Notes under the pieces: generated by a model
Seen by the model: the letters and a program-made list of their open reading frames with translations, nothing else
Databases searched by the model: none
What the model was told of the DNA's origin: nothing
Assembly (NCBI GenBank): GCA_027622275.1
Contig: JAQBZB010000058.1
Coordinates: forward strand, 1 to 36,106
Direction: 5' to 3'
Length of the DNA stretch: 36,106 bases
DNA from: Planctomycetota bacterium
Lineage (GTDB): Bacteria > Planctomycetota > Planctomycetia > Pirellulales > Pirellulaceae
Position numbers and translations under genes: made by a program
Shown here: piece after piece, positions 15,648 through 24,216 of the stretch
Layout of the letters: each line of letters begins with the position of its first letter
Position numbering within the stretch: position 1 is the stretch's first letter

Positions 15648-17945
15648 ATGCCTTCTCATCGTGGCTTGACGTCGGGGTTTATGCCACACCTCGCATCCAA
15701 CATCATGCCCCAACAAGTTCCGGTTCACCTTCTGATGGTGGTGTTTTTCGCACTCGGTGTGCTCTCGAGCATGGAATGCCGGAGCGCACAAGCCGGCGAT
15801 TTGGAGTTCGCCGTGGATGTGATGTCCGTGCTTTCGAAAGCAGGCTGCAACTCGGGCACTTGTCACGGGAACCTGAACGGCAAGGGTGGTCTCAAGCTGT
15901 CGCTGCGGGGACAAGATCCGCGATTTGATTTTGAAGCACTCGTTCTCCGCTCGCGGGGACGGCGTATCAACCCGTCCTCGCCCGATCGGAGTCTGATCTT
16001 ACAGAAGTCGACTGCCCAAGTGCCGCATCGAGGTGGGCGACGCTTCGGCACAACCTCCGCTGAGTATCACGTCCTGAAGAGTTGGATCGCGCAGGGTGCC
16101 ACCGAACCGACGTCGGATGCGCCACGGGTGGTTAGGCTTGACGTCATCCCGCGCGAAGCGATCTTGACCGATCCGATTGGTGATCTCCAGCTGCAAGTCA
16201 CTGCGCAGTTCTCGGACGGGACTTCGCGTGATGTGACACAGCGGGCGGGCTATGAACTGTCGAACTTGATGGCCACCGTCGATCCAGGCGGGCGCGTGAG
16301 TCGAGATGAATTCGGCGAGACGACGTTGATTGTCCGCTACCTGCAACAACAGGTTCCGGTGCCGATCGCTTTCACCGCCGCACGTCCGGATTTTGTCTGG
16401 AGCAATCCGCCGGCGAACAACACCATTGATCGGTTTGTCTTCGCCAAGCTCCGGAGTTTACGGATGAATCCCTCCGCGATGAGCGACGACCACGTCTTCG
16501 TCCGGCGCGCGTACCTGGATGCGATCGGGCGTGCGCCCAGCGGAGACGAAGCCAAGATGTTTGTCGCTGACAGCTCGGTCGACAAACGAGCGCGGCTGAT
16601 CGACTATCTGCTGGCGACTCCGGAATTCGCCGACTTTTGGGCACTCAAGTGGGCGGACGTGCTGCGGACCGAAGAGAAAGTATTAGACACCCAGGGGGTC
16701 GAGGCCTTTCATCAATGGATCCGCGAAAGCATTGCTTCGGCACAGCCGCTGGACGAGTTCGTCCGGGCACTTGTCACGGGGACCGGCAACACCTTCAAGC
16801 AGCCGGCCGCGAATTACTACCGCGCGAATCGTGACGCTTCGATCCGAGGTGAAACAACGGCTCGGCTGTTCCTGGGGACGCGGCTGCAATGTGCCAAGTG
16901 TCACAATCACCCCTTCGATCGCTGGACGCAGGACGACTACTACGCCTGGTCGTCCGTGTTCTCTCAAATTGACTATGACTTGGGCGAAAACAATCGTCAG
17001 GACAAGCTGGACAAGAACGAATTCGTTGGCGAGCAGGTGGTGCGGGTCGCCAAGCAGGACGAGGTTCGCAATCCGACCACCGGCCAGATCGCGAGCCCGA
17101 CATTTCTCGGCGGCAACTCGCTGTCGGAGGAAGAAACGGCGGATCGTCTGGCGGCCGCCGCGCGGTGGCTCACTTCCGAGGACAACGAGTTGTTCGCCAA
17201 ATCGCAAGTCAATTTCATCTGGTACCACGTCATGGGACAGGGGTTGGTCGATCCGATTGACGACTTTCGCCTGACGAATCCGGCGAGCAATCCGCCGCTG
17301 CTCGACGCGCTCGCGGCACACTTTGTTGCGGCGGGCTTTGACATCCGTGCTCTCGTCCGCTTGATCATGAACTCACGAACGTATCAGCTCTCCGCGGAAC
17401 CGAATGAAACGAACATCGACGACCAGCGCAGCTATTCGCGAGCCTCGATCCGGCGTCTCCCCGCGGAGGTGCTGCTCGACGCGCAAAGCGATGTACTCGA
17501 CGCGCCAGCGGAGTTTGTGGGCTATCGCCCTGGGATGCGGGCCGTGCAGATCCCTGGTGTGCAAAGGAAACGGCTGCGCGATGAATCGCCGTTGTCGGGT
17601 GATCGCTTTCTGAAAACGTTTGGCAAGCCTGAACGCATCCTGGCGTGCGAATGTGAACGGTCGAACGAGACGACGCTCAAGCAAGTCTTGACACTGATCG
17701 GCGATGGGTTTTACGATCGTCTGGTTGTCCCTGGGAATCGCATCCAACGCCTGGCATCGTCCGCGTTGACCGACGAGCAGGTCGTCGAAGCGCTGTATTG
17801 GGAGGCATTGTCACGACCGCCTGTCCCCGAGGAACTTGCCGCGGCGATCTCGTGGTTCGACGCCTCGCGGGACAATCGAGTTTTCGCCGTGGAGGATTTA
17901 GCGTGGGCCTTGCTCAACGCGAAAGAGTTTCTATTCCGCCGCTAA
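15648..17945 (+). CDS. DUF1549/DUF1553 exported protein with Ig-like (BIG2) domain and CxxCH motifs
   Basis: About 765 residues from the ATG at 15648; ATGs at 15681 and 15705 are also possible, the last giving the shortest clean signal peptide (VHLLMVVFFALGVLSS, then an AQAG cleavage region). After the signal comes a cytochrome-like segment CNSGTCHGN, then a BIG2-like domain (IPREAILTDPIGDLQLQVTA through GGRVSRDEFGETTLIVRY). DUF1549 contains CAKCHNHPFDRW. DUF1553 follows, with NFIWYHVMGQGLVDPIDDFR and ending in WALLNAKEFLFRR. Family knowledge: exported planctomycete protein of unknown function. It diverges from the related minus-strand protein at 13035-15404 but differs by having the Ig-like domain and no coiled coil. 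Confidence 0.92.
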   Translation: MPSHRGLTSGFMPHLASNIMPQQVPVHLLMVVFFALGVLSSMECRSAQAGDLEFAVDVMSVLSKAGCNSGTCHGNLNGKGGLKLSLRGQDPRFDFEALVLRSRGRRINPSSPDRSLILQKSTAQVPHRGGRRFGTTSAEYHVLKSWIAQGATEPTSDAPRVVRLDVIPREAILTDPIGDLQLQVTAQFSDGTSRDVTQRAGYELSNLMATVDPGGRVSRDEFGETTLIVRYLQQQVPVPIAFTAARPDFVWSNPPANNTIDRFVFAKLRSLRMNPSAMSDDHVFVRRAYLDAIGRAPSGDEAKMFVADSSVDKRARLIDYLLATPEFADFWALKWADVLRTEEKVLDTQGVEAFHQWIRESIASAQPLDEFVRALVTGTGNTFKQPAANYYRANRDASIRGETTARLFLGTRLQCAKCHNHPFDRWTQDDYYAWSSVFSQIDYDLGENNRQDKLDKNEFVGEQVVRVAKQDEVRNPTTGQIASPTFLGGNSLSEEETADRLAAAARWLTSEDNELFAKSQVNFIWYHVMGQGLVDPIDDFRLTNPASNPPLLDALAAHFVAAGFDIRALVRLIMNSRTYQLSAEPNETNIDDQRSYSRASIRRLPAEVLLDAQSDVLDAPAEFVGYRPGMRAVQIPGVQRKRLRDESPLSGDRFLKTFGKPERILACECERSNETTLKQVLTLIGDGFYDRLVVPGNRIQRLASSALTDEQVVEALYWEALSRPPVPEELAAAISWFDASRDNRVFAVEDLAWALLNAKEFLFRR

Positions 17946-17975
17946 GAAATCGAGCAGGCTGGAAGAAGCTTTGCA

Positions 17976-18006
17976 GTTCCGGCAACCGCTCATAAACTGC
18001 CGGAAC
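17976..18006. terminator. Hairpin after the DUF1549 gene, possible terminator
   Basis: Perfect 9-bp stem GTTCCGGCA (17976-17984) with TGCCGGAAC (17998-18006) and a 13-nt loop, 30 bp downstream of the stop. There is no T-run after it, so intrinsic termination is doubtful; it may be another repeat-derived hairpin. Confidence 0.3.
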
Positions 18007-18109
18007 CGCGCAGACTTGTTCGAGCTACACGTACACCGATTGCAGCACACCGGCAGTCACCAGCCTCGAGGCTTGTGTTCGACGCAGCATAAACAGGAGC
18101 TTCCCGAAG

Positions 18110-19807
18110 ATGCCAAACAAAGCCGTAAACTTCGATGAGATTCGAGTTGATCGACCAGCGTACGCGGACGTCGCCGCTGAGTATGAACAACTCGATGCTG
18201 CTTGGAATGCGGCTTCAAACACCGACGCTTGCCGGCAAGTCATTCACCATTGGGATACGCTCGAACGTCGTCTTTCGACTTGGATGAACCTGGTTGATTT
18301 GCGGTTCAATCAAGACACAAGCAACGCCGAATACAAACAGGCCCGCGAGTACAGCGACGAGTTGAAACCGCGGCTCACCGATCTCTCGGTGCGGATGAAA
18401 CGGAAGCTGATTGAGACGCCGTACCGCGGCGACCTGGAAGCCACGTACGGCGCTCAAGCTTTCGCGCTCTGGGAAGCGGACGTGCTGGCCTTTGATCCGA
18501 AGATCGAAGCTGACTTGGTGAAAGAGTCGAAGCTGGAAGCCGAGTTCACCGATCTGCTGGCGTCGGGGAAGCTGCAATTCCAGGGCGAAACTTACAACTT
18601 CGCGGGGCTCGCCAAGTTCCACGTCGATAGCGACCGGCAAGTGCGTTACGAGTCCAGCGCCGTGAAGTGGCAATGGTTTGCCGATAACGTCCGGCAACTC
18701 GACCGTCTCTACGACGAACAAGTCCGCTTGCGAACCAGCATGGCGAAGAAGCTGGGCTACGAGGATTTCGTCGGACTCGCCTACAAGCGGATGAAGCGAG
18801 TGGATTACAACCAGTCCGACGTTGAGCGATTCCGAGCCGCCGTTCGCGAAGACGTTGTCCCGTTGGCCACGGAGTTGCGTCGGCGACAGGCGGCGACGCT
18901 CGGCATCGACCGCGTGATGTTTTGGGACGAGGGCATCTTCGATCCGCGGGGCAACCCGAAGCCGCAAGGCGATCACGACTGGATGATCGAGCGTGCGACG
19001 GAGATGTTCGACGAGATGGGAGGCGGGCTCGGCGAGTTCTTCCGTCTGATGGACCGGTGTCATTTGATGGACTTAAAGAACCGGGACAACAAAGCGGGCG
19101 GAGGATTCTGTACCGACTTTCCCGCTTTCGGATTGCCCTTCATCTTCGCGAATTTCAACGGCACCAAGAGTGACGTCGAAGTCTTTACCCACGAGATCGG
19201 TCACGCCTTTCAAAGCTATTGCAGTCGCGAGCAGCCGTTGGCCGATTACCTGTTCCCGACTTACGAGTCGTGCGAGATCCACTCGATGGGATTGGAATTC
19301 CTGACCTGGCCGCAAATGGGGAGGTTCTTTGGCGACGATGCGGAACGATTCCGCCAGATCCATCTGATTCAATCGCTGCTGTTCTTGCCCTACGGAGTCG
19401 CCGTCGATCACTTCCAGCACTTGGTTTACGCGGCTCCCGATGCGACGCCGCAGCAGCGCCATGCGATGTGGCGCGAGATGGAAGCGATGTACTTGCCAAT
19501 GCGCGATTGTGGCGACTTGCCGCATGTGCCGATGGGCGGACAATGGCAATTCCAACGGCACATCTACCTGAGCCCGTTTTACTACATTGATTACACGTTG
19601 GCGTTGACTTGCGCTCTGCAGTTCTGGGTCCGCAGCCGTGCCGACATGGCGGAAGCGCTGGAGTCCTATGTGGCGTTATGTAAGCGGGGCGGCGCGGCTC
19701 CGTTCCGGCAACTCGCCGAATCCGCCGGGCTCGTCAGTCCGTTCGAAGACGGCTGCCTCCGCGAAGTGGTCGGCCAGGCCCGTCAGTTCCTGGGCGTCGA
19801 CTGCTAA
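18110..19807 (+). CDS. M3-family oligoendopeptidase
   Basis: A 565-residue zinc metallopeptidase of family M3 (PepF-like). The zinc site is H361-E362-x2-H365 (THEIGHAFQSY), and the third ligand is probably E389 in ESCEIHSMGLEFLTWP. The upstream FCTDFPAFGLPFIFANFNGT segment and the C-terminal YYIDYTLALTCALQFW are typical of the oligoendopeptidase branch, and the length is normal. Family knowledge: it cleaves short peptides in the cytoplasm; no signal peptide is seen here. AGGAG lies about 11 bp before the ATG. It stands alone, with the DUF1080 gene following after 157 bp that hold a separate promoter candidate. Confidence 0.92.
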   Translation: MPNKAVNFDEIRVDRPAYADVAAEYEQLDAAWNAASNTDACRQVIHHWDTLERRLSTWMNLVDLRFNQDTSNAEYKQAREYSDELKPRLTDLSVRMKRKLIETPYRGDLEATYGAQAFALWEADVLAFDPKIEADLVKESKLEAEFTDLLASGKLQFQGETYNFAGLAKFHVDSDRQVRYESSAVKWQWFADNVRQLDRLYDEQVRLRTSMAKKLGYEDFVGLAYKRMKRVDYNQSDVERFRAAVREDVVPLATELRRRQAATLGIDRVMFWDEGIFDPRGNPKPQGDHDWMIERATEMFDEMGGGLGEFFRLMDRCHLMDLKNRDNKAGGGFCTDFPAFGLPFIFANFNGTKSDVEVFTHEIGHAFQSYCSREQPLADYLFPTYESCEIHSMGLEFLTWPQMGRFFGDDAERFRQIHLIQSLLFLPYGVAVDHFQHLVYAAPDATPQQRHAMWREMEAMYLPMRDCGDLPHVPMGGQWQFQRHIYLSPFYYIDYTLALTCALQFWVRSRADMAEALESYVALCKRGGAAPFRQLAESAGLVSPFEDGCLREVVGQARQFLGVDC

Positions 19808-19822
19808 CGCAACGGCAGGTAA

Positions 19823-19850
19823 TTGCATTGGGTGGCTGACGAACTATGCT
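19823..19850 (+). promoter_or_regulatory. Possible promoter of the DUF1080 gene
   Basis: TTGCAT (19823-19828), a 16-bp spacer and TATGCT (19845-19850). A transcript starting near 19857 would carry the perfect inverted repeat at 19889-19947 in its leader. Confidence 0.35.
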
Positions 19851-19888
19851 ATACCGGTTGCGGTTGCCAATGGCACATTCACAAACTC

Positions 19889-19947
19889 GTACGATGGCCT
19901 TCCAAGGCCGTCGTGAAGCAATCGATGGCCTTGGAAGGCCATCGTAC
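19889..19947. repeat. Perfect 21-bp inverted repeat in the DUF1080 leader
   Basis: The arms 19889-19909 and 19927-19947 are exact reverse complements over 21 bp, with a 17-bp spacer; each arm contains GGCCTTCCAAGGCC or its complement. The element ends 17 bp before the DUF1080 ATG at 19965, close to its ribosome site. A stable RNA hairpin there could limit translation, or the element may simply be a dispersed repeat that landed in the spacer. Confidence 0.85.
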
Positions 19948-19964
19948 ATCTCGGAGTATTCAAT

Positions 19965-20594
19965 ATGTTGCGAACATTTCTCATTACTGCCTTGCTGCTG
20001 TTGTTTAGTATCTCTCACGTTGTTGCCGAGGATAGCGACGGTTGGGTATCACTGTTCGACGGCAAGACGATGGACGGTTGGAAGGCGAGCGAAAACAAAG
20101 ACTCGTGGCAGGTCAAAGACGGTGCCTTCGTGTGTCACGGCGAACGCAGTCACTTGTTTTACGTCGGCGATGACAAGCCGTTCGTGAACTTCGAGTTCAA
20201 AGCGGAGGTGATGACGACGCCGGGCAGCAACGCCGGAATCTATTTCCACACGAAGTATCAGGAAGAGGGCTGGCCGAAGAACGGCCATGAAGCTCAAGTC
20301 AACGTCACTCACAAAGACCCCAAGAAGACAGGCAGCCTGTACGGAGTCGTGGACGTCAGCGATCCGCCTTGCAAGGACAACGAGTACTGGACGCAGCACA
20401 TCATCGTGAAGGGAAAACACATCACGATCAAGATCAACGACAAGACGGTCGTCGACTACACCGAACCCGACGCGCAGGAAGCGTTCTCGAAGGATTTCGA
20501 GCGGCGACTCGGCAACGGCACATTCGCCTTTCAAGCTCACGACCCAAACAGCACGGCCTACTTCAAGAACATTCGCGTGAAACGACTGCCGTAG
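19965..20594 (+). CDS. Exported DUF1080 (3-keto-disaccharide hydrolase) family protein
   Basis: A 209-residue protein with a clear signal peptide (MLRTFLITALLLLFSISHVVA, cleavage at about 21). The DUF1080 LamG-like fold covers the rest: GWVSLFDGKTMDGWK, NAGIYFHTKYQEEGWPKNG, GHEAQVNVTH and the C-terminal GTFAFQAHDPNSTAYFKNIR are all characteristic. Family knowledge: the domain is abundant in Planctomycetes, and the reference description is 3-keto-disaccharide hydrolase in carbohydrate breakdown outside the cytoplasm; substrate is not readable here. GGAG sits 8 bp before the ATG. The stop is 1 bp from the convergent hicB stop. Confidence 0.9.
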   Translation: MLRTFLITALLLLFSISHVVAEDSDGWVSLFDGKTMDGWKASENKDSWQVKDGAFVCHGERSHLFYVGDDKPFVNFEFKAEVMTTPGSNAGIYFHTKYQEEGWPKNGHEAQVNVTHKDPKKTGSLYGVVDVSDPPCKDNEYWTQHIIVKGKHITIKINDKTVVDYTEPDAQEAFSKDFERRLGNGTFAFQAHDPNSTAYFKNIRVKRLP

Positions 20595-20595
20595 A

Positions 20596-20802
20596 TTAGG
20601 CGTCAATATACGCGCAAACCGAAGCCGGTTCGGGCGGATGCTTCCCGTCGGATTTGAGGTCGGCAAGGTGTTGCTTCATCGCTTCGGAGATGAGCGTCTT
20701 GGCTTCCGCCAAGGAGGTGCCAGTTGCGGCACAACCGGGCAGATCGGGGACGTAAGCTCCGAAGCTCGATTCTGACTTCTCAAACACAACGGCGTAGCGC
20801 AT
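20596..20802 (-). CDS. hicB: HicB-type antitoxin
   Basis: A 68-residue HicB-like protein with the partial RNase-H fold: RYAVVFEKSESSFGAYVPDL, then PGCAATGTSLAEAKTLISEA. It has no C-terminal DNA-binding domain, so it is the short form. Family knowledge: HicB binds and neutralises HicA. The ATG overlaps the hicA stop by one base (TGATG on the minus strand), the normal hicA-hicB order. Confidence 0.88.
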   Translation of the reverse strand: MRYAVVFEKSESSFGAYVPDLPGCAATGTSLAEAKTLISEAMKQHLADLKSDGKHPPEPASVCAYIDA

Positions 20803-21035
20803 CAGGTTCCCTCGTCAAGTTGCACATGCCGGAGGAGAGTTCGTAAGACTCCCGCCGGCACGACTAATTCGAGTTGTCCGGAAAGTGTGACGGTCCCAGT
20901 CTTGGAGTCGTGTTTGAATTGTCGGCAGGTCTTGTCGTCGTTTATCTGACGCCAGCCATCCAACTCCAGTAACTTGATCACCTCTTCGACCGTCACTAGT
21001 GATGCACCTTCTCGTTCCAGTTCCTGAACTGCCAT
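20802..21035 (-). CDS. hicA: HicA-type toxin with the catalytic His replaced by Cys
   Basis: A 77-residue HicA-like double-stranded-RNA-binding-fold protein: VEEVIKLLELDGWRQ, then CRQFKHDSKTGTVTLSG and PAGVLRTLLRHVQL. Family knowledge: HicA is an mRNA interferase using a His in a GSHRQF-type motif. Here that motif reads KTCRQF, so the His is Cys. Toxicity may be reduced, or the protein may act only as an RNA or HicB-binding partner (inference). The ATG at 21035 has AAGGA about 8 bp upstream and gives a 10-15 residue N-terminal extension; a later GTG at the VTVEEV segment would match the usual HicA start. The gene diverges from metG. Confidence 0.85.
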   Translation of the reverse strand: MAVQELEREGASLVTVEEVIKLLELDGWRQINDDKTCRQFKHDSKTGTVTLSGQLELVVPAGVLRTLLRHVQLDEGT

Positions 21036-21240
21036 GAAGTATCCTTGGCCACGCTTCGCGGGTCAATAGTGCTCCGCCTTCCTTGAGCTTCGTCCGTCCT
21101 ACGGCAGGTAAGAACATTTCTGCCGCTCGCCTAAAAAGGATTCCGCGGATCAAGAACCTGAGGATGCGACCGGCTGTCCGACTTTCTGTAAAGCCAGTAG
21201 AATCTTCGGTTTCCTTCGCCTTGGACGAAGTTTTCCCGTT

Positions 21241-23307
21241 ATGACACAACGCCGCCTACTCGTCACCGCCGCCCTCCCCTACGCGAATGGTCCGATCCAC
21301 ATTGGCCATCTGGTGGAGTACATCCAGACGGATATCTGGGTGCGTTTTCAGAAGCTCCGCGGGCACAATTGCATTTTCCTCTGTGCCGACGACACACACG
21401 GCACCGCGATCATGATCCGCGCCCGACAGGAAGGCCGCAGCGAGGAAGAAGTCATCGCCGAATCGAAGTTGGCGCATGAGCGTGACTTCGCGGGATTTGA
21501 TGTCGCGTTTGACAACTTCGGCAGTACCAACAGCCCCGAGAACGAAAAGCTGTGCGGCGAAATGTGGCAGTCGATCCGCGACGCCGGCTTGGTAAAGGAG
21601 AAAGACGTCGAGCAGCTGTTTGACGTCCAAGAAGGGACGTTTCTCGCGGATCGGTTCGTCCGCGGCACGTGCCCGAACCCGAAGTGTGGTGCCACGAATC
21701 AGCCGGGCGACAACTGCAGCAAGTGCGGCTCGACCTACACGCCCGCCGAGTTGATCGATCCGATCAGCACTCTGTCAGGGACCGTTCCCGAGATCCGCTC
21801 CGCAAAGCATCTGTTCATCGAACTCGAACAGCTGCACGATTTCCTCGACCAATGGACCAGCAGCGACGATCACTTGCAGCCCGAGGTGTTGAACTACTTG
21901 AAGGGTCACTTCCTGGGTGATGCGAGTTCGCCGGAAGGGCGCAAGACGCTGCGGGATTGGGACATTTCGCGGCCGGCTCCGTACTTCGGTTTCGAGATTC
22001 CCGACAGTCCCGGCAACTACTGGTACGTCTGGTTCGACGCGCCGATTGGTTACATGGCCTCGACGCTGCAGTGGTGTCAGCGTAACGGCGAGAGCTTCGA
22101 CCAATGGTGGCGAAATGAAGCCGTGGAGATTCATCACTTCATCGGCAAAGACATCACTTATTTTCACACGCTGTTTTGGCCGGGCATGTTGAAATCCGCT
22201 GGATTCAACTTGCCGAAGAAAGTCCATATCCACGGCTTCCTGACCGTCAACGGCGAGAAGATGTCGAAGAGCACCGGTACGTTCGTCAAAGCCGAGACGT
22301 ACTTGAAGTATCTCGATCCGTCTTACCTGCGATACTATTACGCAGCGAAGCTTGGCTCGCGGTTGGACGACATCGATATGAACTTGGACGAGTTCGCGGC
22401 CAAGATCGATTCCGATCTGGTGGGCAAAGTCGTGAACCTCGCCAGTCGCTGCGCGAAGTTCGTCGCCAAGACAGGCTTAGCGGCTGAGTATCCGGACGAC
22501 GACGGCTTGTTCGAGCAAGCAGCGAAAGCGGGTGAAGGGATCGCGGCGGCGTACGAGCAGTGCGATTACAATCGCGCCATGCGGTTGATCTTGGAATTGG
22601 CCGACCGGGCCAATCCTTATATCGAAGCGGCTGCCCCTTGGACCTTGAAAGACGATCCAGCCAAGGCTCAACAGCTGCAAGACATCTGCACGATCGGCTT
22701 GAATTTGTTCCGGCAAATCATCGTCTATCTGGCACCGGTTCTGCCTCGCATCGCGGCACAAACGGTCGAGCTGTTGGAAAAGCCGATCGAGCACTGGGAC
22801 GAAACAAAGACGCCCTTGGTGGGTACTTCAGTCGCCAAATTCCGCCACATGATCAAACGAGTTGAGCGAAAGGATCTCGATGCCATGATCGAAGAGAGCA
22901 AAGAAGAGGATGTCGCCGCGCCGCCCGCGTCACAATACAACGACAGCGGCGAGCCGCTGAAGGCCGAACCGTTGGCCGAGCAATGTACGATCGACGACTT
23001 TGTGAAAGTCGATTTGCGGATCGCGCGAGTGCTGACCGCGGAAGATGTGCCGGAGGCCAACAAGCTGCTCAAGCTGACGCTCGGCCTCGGTGGTGATGAA
23101 ACCCGAACGGTGTTCGCGGGCATCAAGGAAGCTTACAAGCCCGAAGACCTCGTTGGCCGTCTGGTCGTGTGCTGTGCGAATCTTGCTCCGCGCAAGATGA
23201 AGTTCGGCACTAGCGAAGGGATGATCTTGGCCAGCGGCGCGGGCAAAGCCGACGTGTTCATGCTCGGCGTCGACGAAGGCGGCCAGCCGGGCCAGCGGGT
23301 GCATTGA
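21241..23307 (+). CDS. metG: Methionyl-tRNA synthetase
   Basis: A 688-residue class I synthetase that charges tRNA-Met. The HIGH motif is at 20-23 ([12 protein letters not shown]), the zinc knuckle uses C144, C149, C159 and C162, and KMSKS is at 340-344. The anticodon-binding helical domain follows. Residues about 582-688 are the C-terminal tRNA-binding (EMAP/Trbp111-like) domain, with [20 protein letters not shown] and [18 protein letters not shown]. Length and domain order are those of the long dimeric bacterial form. It diverges from hicAB across 205 bp in which I see no strong promoter match. Confidence 0.97.
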   Translation: MTQRRLLVTAALPYANGPIHIGHLVEYIQTDIWVRFQKLRGHNCIFLCADDTHGTAIMIRARQEGRSEEEVIAESKLAHERDFAGFDVAFDNFGSTNSPENEKLCGEMWQSIRDAGLVKEKDVEQLFDVQEGTFLADRFVRGTCPNPKCGATNQPGDNCSKCGSTYTPAELIDPISTLSGTVPEIRSAKHLFIELEQLHDFLDQWTSSDDHLQPEVLNYLKGHFLGDASSPEGRKTLRDWDISRPAPYFGFEIPDSPGNYWYVWFDAPIGYMASTLQWCQRNGESFDQWWRNEAVEIHHFIGKDITYFHTLFWPGMLKSAGFNLPKKVHIHGFLTVNGEKMSKSTGTFVKAETYLKYLDPSYLRYYYAAKLGSRLDDIDMNLDEFAAKIDSDLVGKVVNLASRCAKFVAKTGLAAEYPDDDGLFEQAAKAGEGIAAAYEQCDYNRAMRLILELADRANPYIEAAAPWTLKDDPAKAQQLQDICTIGLNLFRQIIVYLAPVLPRIAAQTVELLEKPIEHWDETKTPLVGTSVAKFRHMIKRVERKDLDAMIEESKEEDVAAPPASQYNDSGEPLKAEPLAEQCTIDDFVKVDLRIARVLTAEDVPEANKLLKLTLGLGGDETRTVFAGIKEAYKPEDLVGRLVVCCANLAPRKMKFGTSEGMILASGAGKADVFMLGVDEGGQPGQRVH

Positions 23308-23326
23308 TTCCGCGGATCGCGAACTC

Positions 23327-23410
23327 GTTCCCAGGCTCCGGCCTGGGAACGCAGTGCCTTGCAGACTCCTGCCTGCTCCGCGCCGGGTTGCGAGGCGGGA
23401 GCCTGGGAAC
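23327..23410. repeat. Nested hairpin repeat downstream of metG
   Basis: GTTCCCAGGC (23327-23336) pairs perfectly with 23341-23350 across a 4-nt loop. A second copy of the right arm at 23398-23410 also pairs over 13 bp with 23327-23339. The element is therefore 84 bp with two alternative foldings. It starts 19 bp after the metG stop and could protect or terminate the metG transcript. It matches a repeat type I associate with planctomycete genomes. Confidence 0.7.
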
Positions 23411-23450
23411 CAGAGATTTCGCGAACCGGAGCCGCGAGAACGCACGCCGG

Positions 23451-23699
23451 TTAGGGCCAATCGTGGAAAGGCTGCTGAAGCTCGGCGACCAGCCATTTGC
23501 GAATCGCTTCAGCAATTTGAGTTGCGGAAGCTTCTGGCAGTCTCTTCGACTTCGTTCCGTTGCGACCAATTCGAAATCGTTTTCCATTGAGAGTCTTGAT
23601 CAGCTCAATGCGATCCGTCCTCCACCCTCGTTTCCGAATGCTGATGCGAATATCGGCTGGAACTCTGGCTATGATTTTGACCCCCGGTTTTGACCTAAG
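23451..23699 (-). pseudogene. Open 82-codon frame without a start codon, small planctomycete-type protein or remnant
   Basis: On the minus strand this frame is open from the TGA at 23702-23700 to the TAA at 23453-23451 but contains no ATG, GTG or TTG, so standard gene finding would miss it. The translation looks like protein: basic and amphipathic, with KTLNGKRFRIGRNGTKSKRL followed by PEASATQIAEAIRKWLVAE, and ending FHDWP. It resembles, from memory, short planctomycete proteins with an NGK-x-FR-[IV]-x-x-G...LPEA...IRKW pattern. It may start at a rare codon (ATA, ATC or ATT), or have lost its start. It lies between metG and the small gene at 23801-24016. Confidence 0.35.
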
Positions 23700-23800
23700 T
23701 CAGTGCGAGCCCGTATAGTGAAACAATCGCCGATGTACGGTGTGTCGGCTAGAACACTGTTGGGCGCTCCTGAAACGGGGCGATCTAAATCACGTCGAGC

Positions 23801-24016
23801 CTATGCTGCTTCCTGCGTTTTTCGTTGTATCCGCGTGACATGAAGCAAATAGAGGTGCTCAGCGGTTTCCCCACCATCTGTGGTTACGTAAATCCAATGT
23901 TTCATCAGCAATGCGTTTTCCGGATGTTTCACGGTGATGTGCGTCCCGTCGCTCATTACGATTGTGAACGGGACAAACGGCTTTGCTGATAAAATCTTTT
24001 TGAGTTCTGCTTGCAT
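23801..24016 (-). CDS. Small conserved-looking planctomycete protein, unknown function
   Basis: 71 residues from the ATG at 24016, chosen because GGAGAG lies about 6 bp upstream. The sequence LKKILSAKPFVPFTIVMSDG, then HITVKHPENALLMKHWIYV, follows a pattern common among short planctomycete proteins (xPFxPFxIxxSDGxxxxVxHPE). No enzymatic motif, membrane segment or signal is present. A longer in-frame extension upstream is rejected because it runs into the aminotransferase gene in another frame and is compositionally odd. The spacers on both sides (23703-23800 and 24017-24216) show nothing recognisable. Confidence 0.7.
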   Translation of the reverse strand: MQAELKKILSAKPFVPFTIVMSDGTHITVKHPENALLMKHWIYVTTDGGETAEHLYLLHVTRIQRKTQEAA

Positions 24017-24216
24017 GACTGCTCTCCGTACGTCGTCGGTCGCCCAACATGGTTTTGCCGCAAAGGCCCTGCGGGCACGCCTTCCATTGTAGGTCACGCG
24101 GGGCAGCGTTGGTAGAATGATTTGGTATTCGACGCTTGTTCGCTCCGTCTGGGGCGGCGTCGGCAAAACCTCTCGTTCCCAGCATCTCACCCAGAAGTCG
24201 CAACTCGGATGCTCAA

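Noticed and set aside
20815-21249. Minus-strand frame of 144 codons overlapping hicA
   Set aside because: HicA and HicB are recognisable in the other frame; this one has no family-like sequence.
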